Source of the DNA: Castanea sativa
Taxonomy: Eukaryota > Streptophyta > Magnoliopsida > Fagales > Fagaceae
Assembly: GCF_040712315.1 (NCBI RefSeq)
Contig: NC_134013.1
Span: forward strand, 45,405,001 to 45,469,000
DNA: 64,000 nt
Reading direction: 5' to 3'
The notes under the pieces were generated by a model, which did not search any database, was not told where the DNA came from, and saw nothing but the letters and a program-made list of their open reading frames with translations. This document shows, piece by piece, positions 1 to 10,234 of the stretch. Position 1 is the first letter of the stretch. Every line of letters begins with the position of its first letter. The position numbers and the translations under genes are program-made.

Positions 1-850
1 GGCCTTCATTGTTGAAATACCCGAGGGAGTATGGACACAATCCTTGGAGATTGAGCAAAGTTATAAGTAAGTGCACAAAGGGAAGACCGAAACTTTAGTA
101 CTGACCATAGAAGAAGAGGAAGTTCCATGGTACTATGATGTTCTTGGAACTTTGGGCATATCCGGATAGTGCCGACAAGAGAGAATGTTGTTTCATTAGG
201 ATGATGGCAATATAATACATCCTATGTGGAGGACAAATCTATAAAAGGTCCTACGATGGTATACACCTTCGTTGCATGAAGAAGGAAGTAGCCGAGAAGG
301 TGATGAAGAAGTTCATCAAGGGATTTGTGGCCCTCATATGAACTGGAGAATGTTAGCCAAGAAAATCCTAAAGATAGGGTACTATTAGAATATGATGGAG
401 ACCAATTGTGTGGACTGCATAAAGAGTTGCCATAATTGCCAGACACATGCCAAATTGAACCATGTACCACCTAGTGAGTTGTATTGCATGACTTCTCCAT
501 GGCCATTCTCGATTTGGGGCATAGATGTGATTAGAAGGATAGCTCCTAAGGCTTCAAATGGGCATGAATACATCCTTGTGGTAATTGACTATTTCACAAA
601 GTGGGTGGAAGCCTTCGACTCCGTATTGAAGGCTAAGCATATGGCTCGGTTTTTAGAAAACAACATCATATGCTGGTTTGTGGTGCCCCAAGAGATCATT
701 CCTGATAACCATTCCCACTTTGAGGGGGAGGTTCGAAGGATCATAGAGTTGTACAACATTAAGTATCACAAGTCTTCACCATATTGACCACAAGCTAATG
801 GGGCTGTGGAAACAGCTAATAAGAATAGGAAGAACATCCTTGTAGATACT
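1..850 (+). pseudogene. Ty3/gypsy RNase H tail and integrase fragment (G1)
   Basis: Decayed end of a gypsy polyprotein. The first 390 bases read in shifting frames as the linker after RNase H. From 392 an open stretch of 131 codons shows the integrase zinc-binding half (CVDCIKSCHNCQ) and then the catalytic core (SPWPFSIWGIDVI, with the first Asp, and IDYFTKWVEA). The second Asp lies near IIPDNHSHF, where the usual DNGSHF motif is changed. After a stop at 785-787 the frame continues briefly with PQANGAVE, which holds the catalytic Glu, and is lost by about 850. Integrase would insert retroelement cDNA into chromosomes, but this copy has stops and no C-terminus. It is a different family from G2 and G3 because its linker and zinc-finger residues do not match theirs. 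Confidence 0.85.
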
Positions 851-1274
851 CGATTTTGCACTCATAATTTGATCAAGGAAGATGGCTAGAGTGTTCATTC
901 ATATACCCAAAATTCATTATTGAATTTCATGCGTTAATTCATTCATTTCATATCATAAAAACTATCTTTAGGTTCTAACATTCATGACGGTATGCTCAAT
1001 TTCCAAATTGGACTGTCAGATTGAAAAATATCACATGATCAAGTTTGCACGGTTTGCATGCATTTTTTTTAGGTTGAACCGACCACATATGATTAATTTA
1101 AATTAATTCCGATTGGCTAGACAATTAAAATTAATTAAATAATTTTATGATTGGTTGATAGTTAGTGTCAAAAATAGACTTGCTTGCATGGGAATAAAGA
1201 GGATAATTAGATAACAACAAAATGGTGGCTAATCAAGACTTTTTGGATTATTTATCTACAAGATAATCATTACT
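851..1274. other. AT-rich non-coding stretch
   Basis: I see no reading frame, RNA gene or repeat structure that I can name. It follows the break in the G1 integrase and precedes an LTR-like block. It may be decayed retroelement DNA. Confidence 0.4.
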
Positions 1275-1612
1275 GTAACAACCTGAATATCTAGAAAAGG
1301 GGTTTAATTTTTAGAATACAGATTAAAAACGCGTCTAAGTGCAAGTTCTGGCTAAAAAAAAAACCTCAAAAAAGGATTTCAAAGTGGACCAAAATGCAAA
1401 CGTGGGTCTGTCACCTAAGAGGGCCGTTTGGCACTCTTGGAGTTCCAATCGACACTTCACACTTCTCAAGTGTCAATTGGCACAAATTTGAGGCCTGGGC
1501 CAAGGGCTCCTAGATTGAGATAAACCTCCTCCTTTTCGATTTTTTAAAGATAAGGACGCATCCCAATTCGTATTCTGATCATTCAGGTAATTTTTGAAAG
1601 CATTCCAATCTC

Positions 1613-1620
1613 TATAAATA
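1613..1620 (+). promoter_or_regulatory. TATA box of the LTR-like block
   Basis: TATAAATA stands about 50 bases before a C/T-rich tract, a common arrangement for a plant Pol II start. It is assigned by motif and spacing only. Confidence 0.45.
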
Positions 1621-2422
1621 GAGGATGCCTCTCAAAATTCAGCACACTTTTTCACTCTTTCGACCCCCCCCCCTCTTTCTGGCTCTTCTCTTCTCTTAAA
1701 TTCCCCCTTATGTGAAAGATGTTCTAGAGGCTCTTGCCTTAGGAATTTATTTTTTCTAAGTGAAGTATTTTAGGCTTTAAAGAGTTGAATAAATTTCTTT
1801 GAATCCTAAAATATTCTTTCACTAAGAAGAGCACGCTCATGCAAGAGGTATTGTATTTCTTTTTTCTTTTTTCTTCTTTTGCTTTTCCCTATTAGTTTTG
1901 GCTGATGATGCCTGAACAGGTTCAAGATGTTTTATTATTTCTAGTTCTGGGTATAGTTTCCATGTTTTGTCTAAATTTTTTCTATAAATATGTTCTTAGA
2001 TGATTGTTTGTTGTGATTTTTCTCTTGAATCTCAAAAATCTGCTAATTATCAAAGATCTCTTTAAACTAGAAACTAATCTAAATTTTTCAGATTTGATTT
2101 TCTAAACTAAAAACTGATCTAAACTAAAAACTGATTTGCGTTTTCATTAAATGCAGATCTGATTTTTTTAACTCTAAAATCTGATTCGTGTTTTCATTAA
2201 ATATAGATCTGATTTTTTTTAATATTCAAAACTAATCTGTACTTTCATTAAATATAGATATGATTTTTTTAGAAAATGTTTTCTTCGTTATGAAATTGCA
2301 GATTTTGAAATTTAAAGAAGAAATTAAAAGTTAGGTTGAAGTTTTGTATATGTGATGCATGTAAACTAAATTGATCTCATGAGTGTGAGTCCTCTTTCAA
2401 AAAGTCTTTTTTTATGTCCAAT

Positions 2423-2425
<3 letters not shown>

Positions 2426-2490
<65 letters not shown>
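2426..2490. repeat. (TA)n microsatellite
   Basis: About 32 uninterrupted TA units. The exact length may be unreliable because such tracts assemble poorly. Confidence 0.97.
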
Positions 2491-2494
<4 letters not shown>

Positions 2495-2982
2495 AAAAAA
2501 TCATTTTTTTAACTTTTCAAAACAGATATGATATTTTTTTAATAAAAATCTTGTTCTTTTCTTTACATAAAAACGGATCTAATTTTCTTTTCAAAACTAT
2601 TTTTTTTTTATCTACATAAAAACATATTTGATTTTTCTACACAAATCAATTTATTTAATTCACAAAACAGATTTGAATTTTTCTAAAAAAGAGGACACAT
2701 TCATACGGTAAATTTATATGAATTAATTTTAGTCAAGTGTTTGTCATGTATGTTCAACATATCATTCAACATCATGCAAAGAGGGTATATTGGTCATTAA
2801 AGTCTAGAAGACCAGACTCTATCTGGGCAGAATGGGTTCCTAACACTTCCCAATCTGTGACCTAGCCCCCGAGCTTAGGATTTTGGATAGGTAGATTAGT
2901 GCTTTGTTTGTTTTGTTTTTTTTTTAAATTTTGGTAGATTGTAATTGGGACCAAAAGCTTTTTATTCTTTTGCATAGATTGT

Positions 2983-4394
2983 TGTTAGGATGTGTGCCTT
3001 TAAATCCTATTTTTATGATGCTATGTTTGACATTATGTATGACTTAATATTGTGTTTAATAAAGTTGTTTTATTATTATTTAAAAATAGTGGCAACATGA
3101 ATATTGGGACATTATCATATAGTCCATGAGATGCATAGTGTGTGATTTATGTGATTTAGTCACAGAAGATATAAATCACAAGTTCTTTGTAAACTCAGAA
3201 TTTCAGTTCGTAGTCGGTGATGAAATTGGGTATTTCATCTGCGAAGACTATAACATATCAACTAAGATCATTTGTCTTGATCATGAAAATGGAGATTTCT
3301 AGTTGATATGTCGATATGTTTTAAGAGTTAAGACATATTGAACTGGACCGCTGTGAGATTTATTATTCTCTCAACAACGGTCAAATGAATAATAAATCTC
3401 ATGACTTCTATTTACATGAAATCTTAATCCTGAGAGGATATGGACTTGATCATGAAGTGTAGGTTGCTTTGATATATCAGGAGTGAGATCTAAATTAACG
3501 GTCAAAACCTCAGTATGTTGGGCAATCACATTTAGCGTTGATGGAACATATATTCTCAAGATGGAATTCATAGTCTCTTAACGGAGATATAAGATATTCC
3601 CTTAATATAATTTTAATGAGTTTGGTTATTTTGAGAGTTAGGCCTAACCACTTTAGTAAGGAGTTACTAAAGTATATATTTATGGAATTGGATTTCATAA
3701 ATATATGATGAATAACTTTAAATGATTAAGCTGGGTACTCAAGGAGTTAAGATGTAGTGATCTACAAAGTGGCAGTCTACATTCATGACTTTGTATTACT
3801 ACGAATATTTTATGAAGGGGTTCCATGTACAATAAAGTCGTGGGATATAATTTATTAATAAGGCCTAGAGTGAAATTATATTTATATAGTGATATTAAAT
3901 ATAATTAATGGTAATTTTGGACTTGTCAAGAGTTTATAGAAAAGTCCAAGGCCCATTGGAGCTAGTGTCTTATTGGTCCCTTTTGGTCCCACTCCAAGCC
4001 ACACACTTAAGCCCAATTGGAAAGGCCCAAAAGGCTAGCCCAATTAGATAATCAATTAGATACAAAGGGAGAAACATACAGAATATTTAGTATGAAGAGA
4101 AATAACACTATTGTGAAGCAGTGTGTATGAAGTGTTAGACACTTTTGACATTCTCCCTTTGAAAACTAATTGAGAGACCACACATCTTGGGCGTTAGTGG
4201 AATTGGAGTGAAGATTGAAAGTGTTCCTAAGTACTTCTGATCTTTGGTTTTGAAATTCACTGCTCCAAGGTACACTCTCTTGTTCTTAAATTCTGAAACT
4301 TATATAGTACATGTTAACATTTATGAATGAAGTAGATCCGTTATTTTTCTGCTGCGTATGTTTTGTATGCGATACAAACTTGTTATTTTCCATA
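2983..4394 (+). mobile_element. Family A copia 5' LTR (copy A1)
   Basis: A roughly 1.41 kb LTR that begins TGTTAGGATGTGTGCC and ends CCATA, four bases before a primer-binding site. Related copies occur at 15222, 21766, 23194, 32761, 34415, 50787, 56247 and 63820, which defines its ends. The mate 3' LTR of A1 is not in the window because the element breaks off in integrase near 7160. The five bases before it are ATTGT; no matching duplication can be found because the 3' end is lost. Confidence 0.9.
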
Positions 4395-4397
4395 AAA

Positions 4398-4411
4398 TGG
4401 TATCAAAGCGG
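4398..4411 (+). promoter_or_regulatory. Primer-binding site of A1
   Basis: TGGTATCAAAGCGG differs at one base from TGGTATCAGAGC, the initiator Met-tRNA 3'-end complement used by plant copia elements to prime minus-strand DNA synthesis. Confidence 0.9.
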
Positions 4412-4709
4412 TCTTTATTTTGTATTTGTTTAACATGTTTTGAGTTTTGGAATTGGTGACAATAGTTTCATGTTGTTAGAAATTAGTTTTCTACATGGTT
4501 GTTGAAATTATTGTTTAATAAAAACTGATGTTGATGTTATGATGTTGTTTAATTTTGAGTGTAAGTATGTTAAACTGAACTTTAAGGCTATAGCATCAAT
4601 GAAATTCAGTTTTGATATCAATTTCTGTCCATTATGTTCATATGATGGTTGTTTTGTTCATGAAAACGTTAAAAAAACTGTCTTAGAAAAATTCTGGAAA
4701 ATTCGAAAT

Positions 4710-4880
4710 TCGCGACTCTCGATCGATCGAGAATCTGTTGAGTATCGATCGAGGATCTGTTGATCATCAATCGAACTTCGCGGAATTTTTCTAGATTGAT
4801 CGAGCATCTGTCGAGGATCTATCGAGCAGTCATAACTTTTCTCGATCAATCGGGGTACATTCTCGATCGATCGAGGACTG
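4710..4880 (+). repeat. Palindromic TCGATCGA cluster in the A1 leader
   Basis: Degenerate short repeats of the type CTCGATCGATCGAG...ATCTGT. Two perfect 14-bp palindromes CTCGATCGATCGAG lie at 4718-4731 and 4862-4875. The cluster sits in the untranslated leader between the primer site and gag, and a related cluster occurs at the same place in A2 (21245-21450). Its role is unknown. Self-complementary leader motifs could fold or pair two RNAs. Confidence 0.8.
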
Positions 4881-5536
4881 AGGATCCAGAATTTTCTCAA
4901 GTGTTTTTTACATGTATAAAGAGCAAGGCTATGTGTAATTTGTTTATGCATGTTTTATATTTTAAAAACCTTTGATTTAAAACATCTAGTGGGAGAGAGA
5001 TACAAGAGTTGGATCTCACGGCCTCCATTTTCGGATTATAGTAGTGTGATTAAGCACCTCGCCTTGGAGTATATGCCTTTTTCCCTTCGGAGGGTGTTTA
5101 ATTCATGGTACTACAGGTTAAACTTCTTAATGATGGTTAATATGTGTTTTTACATTAAGAACGACCATGCTACCATGGAGTTACTTAATGATTCACATAG
5201 AATTCAGTCAATGGTGTACACTAGACTAAGTTTAATGTTAACCTCCCTTCGGAGTTTCGGAGCTATGTCATTATTACTTAGAGGCCAAAGGAAAAACGGC
5301 ATATTATTAGTGTTTTATAAGAGTTATCATGATAGCACTAATAATGAGAATAGTTCTTAATCAATCATAGTGTTTATAATTTACTTACTTCCAAGGAATT
5401 TTAAACATGGGATTGGGTTGTCGTTGCATATATTATTTTATGGTTTTATTAAGGTTCCATATTATATACTTATATGCTAAATTGATAATGTCCAGTTTAC
5501 TTATCATATTCATGTTTATTGTTTTCAGATTTGAAC

Positions 5537-6360
5537 ATGGCATCATTTAGCCCACTTGTTTCTATTATTAATCAAACAAATTGACTGGATCCAACTATGT
5601 TGACTGGAAAATAAATTTGGACATTGTTTTAACTGCTGAAGAGCACAAATATGTGCTTACTCAACCATGTCCTAGCTTTCCTTCATTAGATGCTCCTCTT
5701 GAGGAAAAACAACGATATGATCGTTGGCAAAAATCTAATGAGATGGCCAAGTGCTACACCCTAGCATCTATTTCAAATGTTCTACAACATCAAATGCAGG
5801 ATGTAGAACTAGCTTTGGACATTATGTTAAGCCTAAAGGAGATGTTTGGTGAGCAAGACCATTCTGCAAGGTCAGAAACCATGAGGCAAATTTATAATAC
5901 CAAAATGGCTGAAGGTACTTCGGTGAGGGAGCATTGTCTTACAATGATCTCTAATCTGAATATATTGGAGGTTTTAGGTGCCGATATTGATGGAGAATCC
6001 CAAGTGAATATGATACTCCAGTCACTACCGGAATCATTCAAGGAATTCAGACTGAATTATAATATGAACAAAAAGGTTTATTCTTTGTCTGAATTTATGA
6101 ATGAATTGGTAGCGGCGAAAGGCATCCTTAGTACTTCTAGTGTTGAAGCCAATATTGGCGAAGCTTCTACTTCTCAACCTAAGTCAAAAGGTAAGGGTAA
6201 AAAGAAGAAGAAGAAGAAGAAGGACTTCACTAAGCAAGATGGTAAACAAATTGCCTTGGGAGTTTCCAATAAGGGAAAGAAGGCCAAAGGAAAGTGTTTC
6301 CATTGTGGCGAGAAAGGTCATTGGTAGAGGAATTGTCCAATTTTCAAAGCTGCCAAGAAT
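5537..6360 (+). pseudogene. A1 copia gag (capsid/nucleocapsid), broken
   Basis: Gag would form the virus-like particle and bind the element's RNA. The ATG at 5537 (MASFSPLV) matches the start in A2 and A6. A small deletion near 5575 shifts the frame, and the rest runs open from 5581 to 6327. The copia gag core is seen from NYVDWK to SLPESF. A lysine-rich run near 6200-6225 is followed by one CCHC zinc knuckle, CFHCGEKGHW...NC, which is cut by TAG at 6325 where A6 has Lys. The element is dead. Confidence 0.9.
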
Positions 6361-7158
6361 AAGGGTATGAAAAGCACATTCATTCTTGAAATATGTTTGG
6401 TATAGAATCCCACAGATTCCTAGCGTGTGGATTCAGGTTGTACTAATCATATTTGCAATTCTTTGCAGGGGTTCCAGGAGACCAGAAAGCTAAATGAAGG
6501 GGAATTTTTACCTTGGTGGATGGGAGTAGAATTCCAGTTGTATCTGTTGGAGTGTTTAAATTATGTTTTAGTTCTAGAGTTTTAATGTTGGAAGACAGTC
6601 TGTATGTACCTAATGTTCGTAGGAATTTAATTTCTGCAACTTAATTAGGTAAAAATGGGTATTGTATTATCCTGAAAGACAAAGTTGTAATAAAGAAGGA
6701 TAAAATGTTTATCAGTTCTGGCAATATTGTGGATGGTCTTTATATTTTAACTCATGATAAGCATGAATTATACAATTCTGAATTAGATAGTAACTCTCAT
6801 GTAAAATCATTAAAGAGAAAGTTTCCTTCTAATGATGTATATCTTTGGCACTTGCGTTTGGGCCATATTAATTGAAATAGGATTCAAAGACTAATCAAAG
6901 ATGGACTTTTATAGCCCATGGACTTTGATGAATTTCCAATTTGTGAATCTTGTTTGGAAGGTAAAATGACCAAACAGCCTTTTAATGCAAAAGGTAGAAG
7001 AGCCCAAGAGTTGCTTGAATTAGTTCATACAGATGTATGTGGTCCTATGTCAACCCAAGCAAAAGGAGGTTATGAGTACTTCATCACTTTCACGAATGAT
7101 TACTCAAGATATGGTTATGTGTACCTAATGAGACGGAAGTCCGAAGCCTTTGAAAACG
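6361..7158 (+). pseudogene. A1 protease, GAG-pre-integrase and partial integrase
   Basis: Continues the A1 polyprotein. The aspartic protease motif VDSGC follows a TAG at 6421-6423. The GAG-pre-integrase region shows LWHLRLGHIN near 6842-6870. The integrase start (CESCLEGKMTK, LVHTDVCGPM, FTNDYSRYGYVYL) is open from 6918. Several stops and frameshifts precede it. The integrase core ends abruptly near 7158, so the reverse transcriptase, RNase H and 3' LTR are missing. Confidence 0.88.
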
Positions 7159-7195
7159 GTCAAAAACAGAAGTCAAGATATGGTTATGTGTACTT
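7103..7195 (+). repeat. Templated filler at the A1 break
   Basis: The block TCAAGATATGGTTATGTGTA at about 7103 recurs at about 7172, separated by integrase sequence and a 15-base unrelated insert. The second copy lies exactly where integrase homology ends and unrelated DNA begins. This looks like local template copying during end-joining repair of a deletion. Confidence 0.7.
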
Positions 7196-7504
7196 GAGAT
7201 ATGGATTTTGCTTAAACCCAGGCGGGAATTTTCCCGCTTGTGACTCTCCTTTGATATAAACACTGCCCAAATTAATCACTCACCTCACTTTAGCACTCAT
7301 ACATTGAACCTGCAAAACTCACCTAATCTACTCGTGCCCTCATAGTTACCAAGAGCTTGTCCGAGGAGAATTTTCTCTTTTGTGTAAGTCTTTATAACTT
7401 CTTCTGTTTAATTTTTCATTTACTTTTCTTTTCTCTATGTCTTTTTCTCCTCGGCTCCTCTTCCTTTCTTCTACCTTCTTAGTACCTTCAAACCTCTCTT
7501 AGAA
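7196..7504 (+). other. 5' flank of the Transposase_28-like relic
   Basis: No open frame. It contains a TATA-like GATATAAA near 7253 and pyrimidine-rich DNA, and would be the promoter and 5' leader of the following coding relic. The element's own terminus was not found. Confidence 0.4.
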
Positions 7505-10234
7505 ATGGGTAGGTTCGCTGGTTTGGTAGACTCCGAGGAGAAAATAAATAGTTTTAAAGCCACATATAGGATCCCCCCCAGGATTTTCAATTAGATACTG
7601 TAAGAAAGGGGAATGGTATGAGAAAAGGTGAGAGGGAGAAGTAGTAATCTCGATGATCGCCTTTATAGAGGGAGGGATGAGAATCTCATGGGCACGATCA
7701 CTAGGGATTACCTTAGGGCTCACCGATTATCTCCCACCCAATGTGCTCCAAATATATTTAGAATTTTAGGTTGCATAGACGCACTCAATGAAAGAATGAA
7801 CTTAGGACTTACCCACCATGATGTCAACTGAATCTATAACCTCCATCACCTAAAAGGGCAGGGGTACTACCTAAAGTCTAGGTTTCCCGAGGTTAGGCTC
7901 ATCCAATGCCTCCCGATTCCAACAAAGGCTTGAACAAGGACTTCTTGATCGTATCAGGGGAGTGGCACAATGGCCTCCCCTGCCCGATGAGAAAGGGGGA
8001 ACCAGGTGTGGTTCTGGGTTTAGGTCGATTATTTCAAAATCACCCCCTTTTCTTTTTCTTCTATTCGTGTCTGTATAGAAATGTTCCTTTAATTTACACT
8101 AATTTTTGTTGATGATTTTACAGATAAACGCGCCGCTATTCCAAACTTTGGTCTTGTCAACCAGCTGAGTTTGGACGAGACACTGAAGGCCGAAGTTTTC
8201 GTTCATAGTGATGGTCAGCTCCGAACAGCGCACTTAATTCTCGGCTACACCCCCATATCCAAGGGTTTCCAGGCACCGAAGTGCGTCATAAGAGCCAAAG
8301 ACTCCCATCTGAACTGGATAAGCGTTGCCGTTCCAGGTTTTCTACTTCTCGAAGGCGTTCCTATCCTAGAAGGCACTCTCACCACTCAACCTATCCCAGA
8401 AGGTGTTCCTAAAGTAGTTTTTCCATTTCAACACACAACTGGTGAAGCTACCTCCTCCCAACCCATCATTAAAGAAGAAGAGGATATAGTTGACGTTTCG
8501 GACTCTGAGTCCGAAGACGAATTTGAGGTCTTCAACCTACAATCTTCCCCGGGAAGTCCACCTGGTGACCTCGGCCTCACATCCCCTAAACAAGCAAGCC
8601 ACCCATAAGGAGAATCTGCCATCTTGGAAGCCATGCCAATCCAATGCAGAACCAAACAAAGCCTCTCAGATCTAATGAAGTCCTAGCTGGGCGGTCAGGA
8701 GCCAGAGAAAACCACCCAGCCCAAACTTCCTACCCCCCCACCCACCCAAATCCAACACCTAGACCCGGCCGATCACAAGAGAAAAAGGGATCAGCCTAAG
8801 GGCAACGAGGTAGTGGAGGACGGGAAGAGACATCCTCCAAAAGAAACCGAGCCCTAAAAGGGAGCCAAACAGGCTCGGACAACCCAAACGGTCGTAGAGA
8901 GAAAGGTTGATGTTCAAGCTCTAGTATCTACTCCAGTTTGGTCTCCGGCCATGATCTTAGATGGAGCTGCTATAACTGCTGAAACCTCCATCAGGAATTC
9001 GCAGCCAGGAATAGCTACTTACGTGGCCGACAAATTGGAGCAAGCTCTACTATTGCTCAAAGACATGACCGAGTTGAGGCAAATGAGGAAGCATGAGGTC
9101 TTCCCCACACTGAAGAGGGAGCTTTCCCTCGTAAGACTATTAGCTAACTCTTCTTCATTTTTTCTTTGTTCAATATTGTTTGTTTGTTTTTGTTTTTGTT
9201 TTTTTATATACTTACCACATTTCAGGAATTATTTGCACATGTATTTTCCATACCTAATTTCTTTGACCTGAGTGTGTTTCAATGTTTCATTTTGTTTTTG
9301 AGGGAAGACTGTCCAAGCTGCTTATAGAGCTGAAGAAATTATCATAAGCACTCACAGAACAATGAAGGACGATGAGGCCAGGCGTGTTGCTGCCTTGAAG
9401 ACATTCGAGGTGGTAGAAAAAAAGCTACACGAAGTCACTACTAAACTGAATTTGGCTAAAAGTGATAAAAAGAGCACTGAGGCTGCTCTAGTGGTGGCCG
9501 AGAGGCAGGCAAAGGCCCAGCGTCTACAGCTCTGCCAGACCAAGGATGACTACGCGGCGGCGAAGAAACAAATAGAGGCCCTCACCAAAAGTCTAAGAGA
9601 GTCTGAAAAGGCTAAGGAGGAAGCTAATAAAGCTAGAGAAGAGGCTGAAAAAGCTAAGGAGGATGCTGAGAAGGCCAAGGATCAAGCCGAGCAAGATGGG
9701 TATGAAGCAAGGGTGGTTAAGACTGAGGAAACCCTTAGGTTGGAGGTCTCGAAGGTATGTAGACACTACTACCTCCAGGTGTAGAATGAGACACTTAACT
9801 AGGTTAGCATTGATGACTCTTCTGCCCTTCGGAGAGCAAAAAGTGTTTACTATCCTCTAGCCATCTGAGCTTCTAGCTCATCTGTCCCCAAGGTTGATGC
9901 TACCGCCCAAGGAGCAGATGTTGGAAAGGACAGCCCAGTCAAAGTCCTTCCTTCTTCTAGCCATCCATCCGAGGAAGCTAAGCAGTCTGAGGCCACTGGG
10001 AAAGCAATTGAAACAACTAAGGAGGTGGTCCATAATGCTGCCCAGCCTCCAATTGCCCCCAAGGAGCTTGCCAAAGAGAAAGAATCTTCCCAACCCATGG
10101 AGATTGTATTGGCAACCCTTCTTATTCCCACTAAGGAAGACATGAAGGGTAAAGGACCTGCTTCTACCACCACGGCTCCTAATCAGCCCCCAAATACTTC
10201 CAAGGACAAGCTTGTAATAAAGATGAAGCCTTGA
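7505..10234 (+). pseudogene. Intron-containing Transposase_28-like/coiled-coil relic carried by a retroelement
   Basis: One long protein can be followed with interruptions. Exon 1 starts at ATG 7505 (MGRFAGLVDSEEKINSF) and, after stops and frame changes near 7590-7630, reads DYLRAHRLSPTQCAPN and NKGLNKDFLIVSGEW. Its style resembles the 'putative gypsy-type transposon' (Transposase_28) class. An apparent intron 8006-8123 (GT-AG, phase 1) leads to exon 2 (8124-9130), with a region rich in Ser, Glu and Asp at 8480-8540 and stops at 8606 and 8675. After a second apparent intron comes a heptad-like coiled coil (9362-9720), with repeats of EEAEKAKEDAEKAK. The C-terminal part 9890-10234 ends in KLVIKMKP. 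Later stops sit where Trp, Gln or Arg is likely. Function unknown; such proteins are usually found inside plant LTR elements. Domain identity is by eye. Confidence 0.65.

Larger units (their letters stand above)
1275..2982 (+). mobile_element. Probable LTR fragment of an unidentified retroelement
   Basis: The block opens with TGTAACAACC, similar to plant gypsy LTRs that begin TGTAACACCC. It carries a TATA box (TATAAATA, 1613-1620) followed by a pyrimidine-rich stretch with a C run near 1666-1675, as expected of an LTR promoter and transcription start. No coding sequence was found. The right end is cut by the family A LTR at 2983. No partner LTR or target duplication was identified, so the left boundary is a guess. 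Confidence 0.35.
4395..5536 (+). mobile_element. A1 untranslated leader
   Basis: The leader between the LTR and the gag start codon is about 1.1 kb. Frames seen in it are not conserved as protein between copies and begin at non-ATG codons, so I do not call them genes. Just before gag it ends in TTGTTTTCAG, which resembles a plant 3' splice site. The same motif is seen in A6. Confidence 0.75.

Noticed and set aside
3371..3698. Two short minus-strand frames in an A LTR
   Set aside because: They lie inside LTR DNA and similar frames are not kept in the other eight LTR copies.
4539..5360. Frames in the A1 leader (for example ...SIDRESVEYRSRIC)
   Set aside because: They arise from the TCGATCGA repeats and are not conserved as protein between A1 and A2; several start at non-ATG codons.
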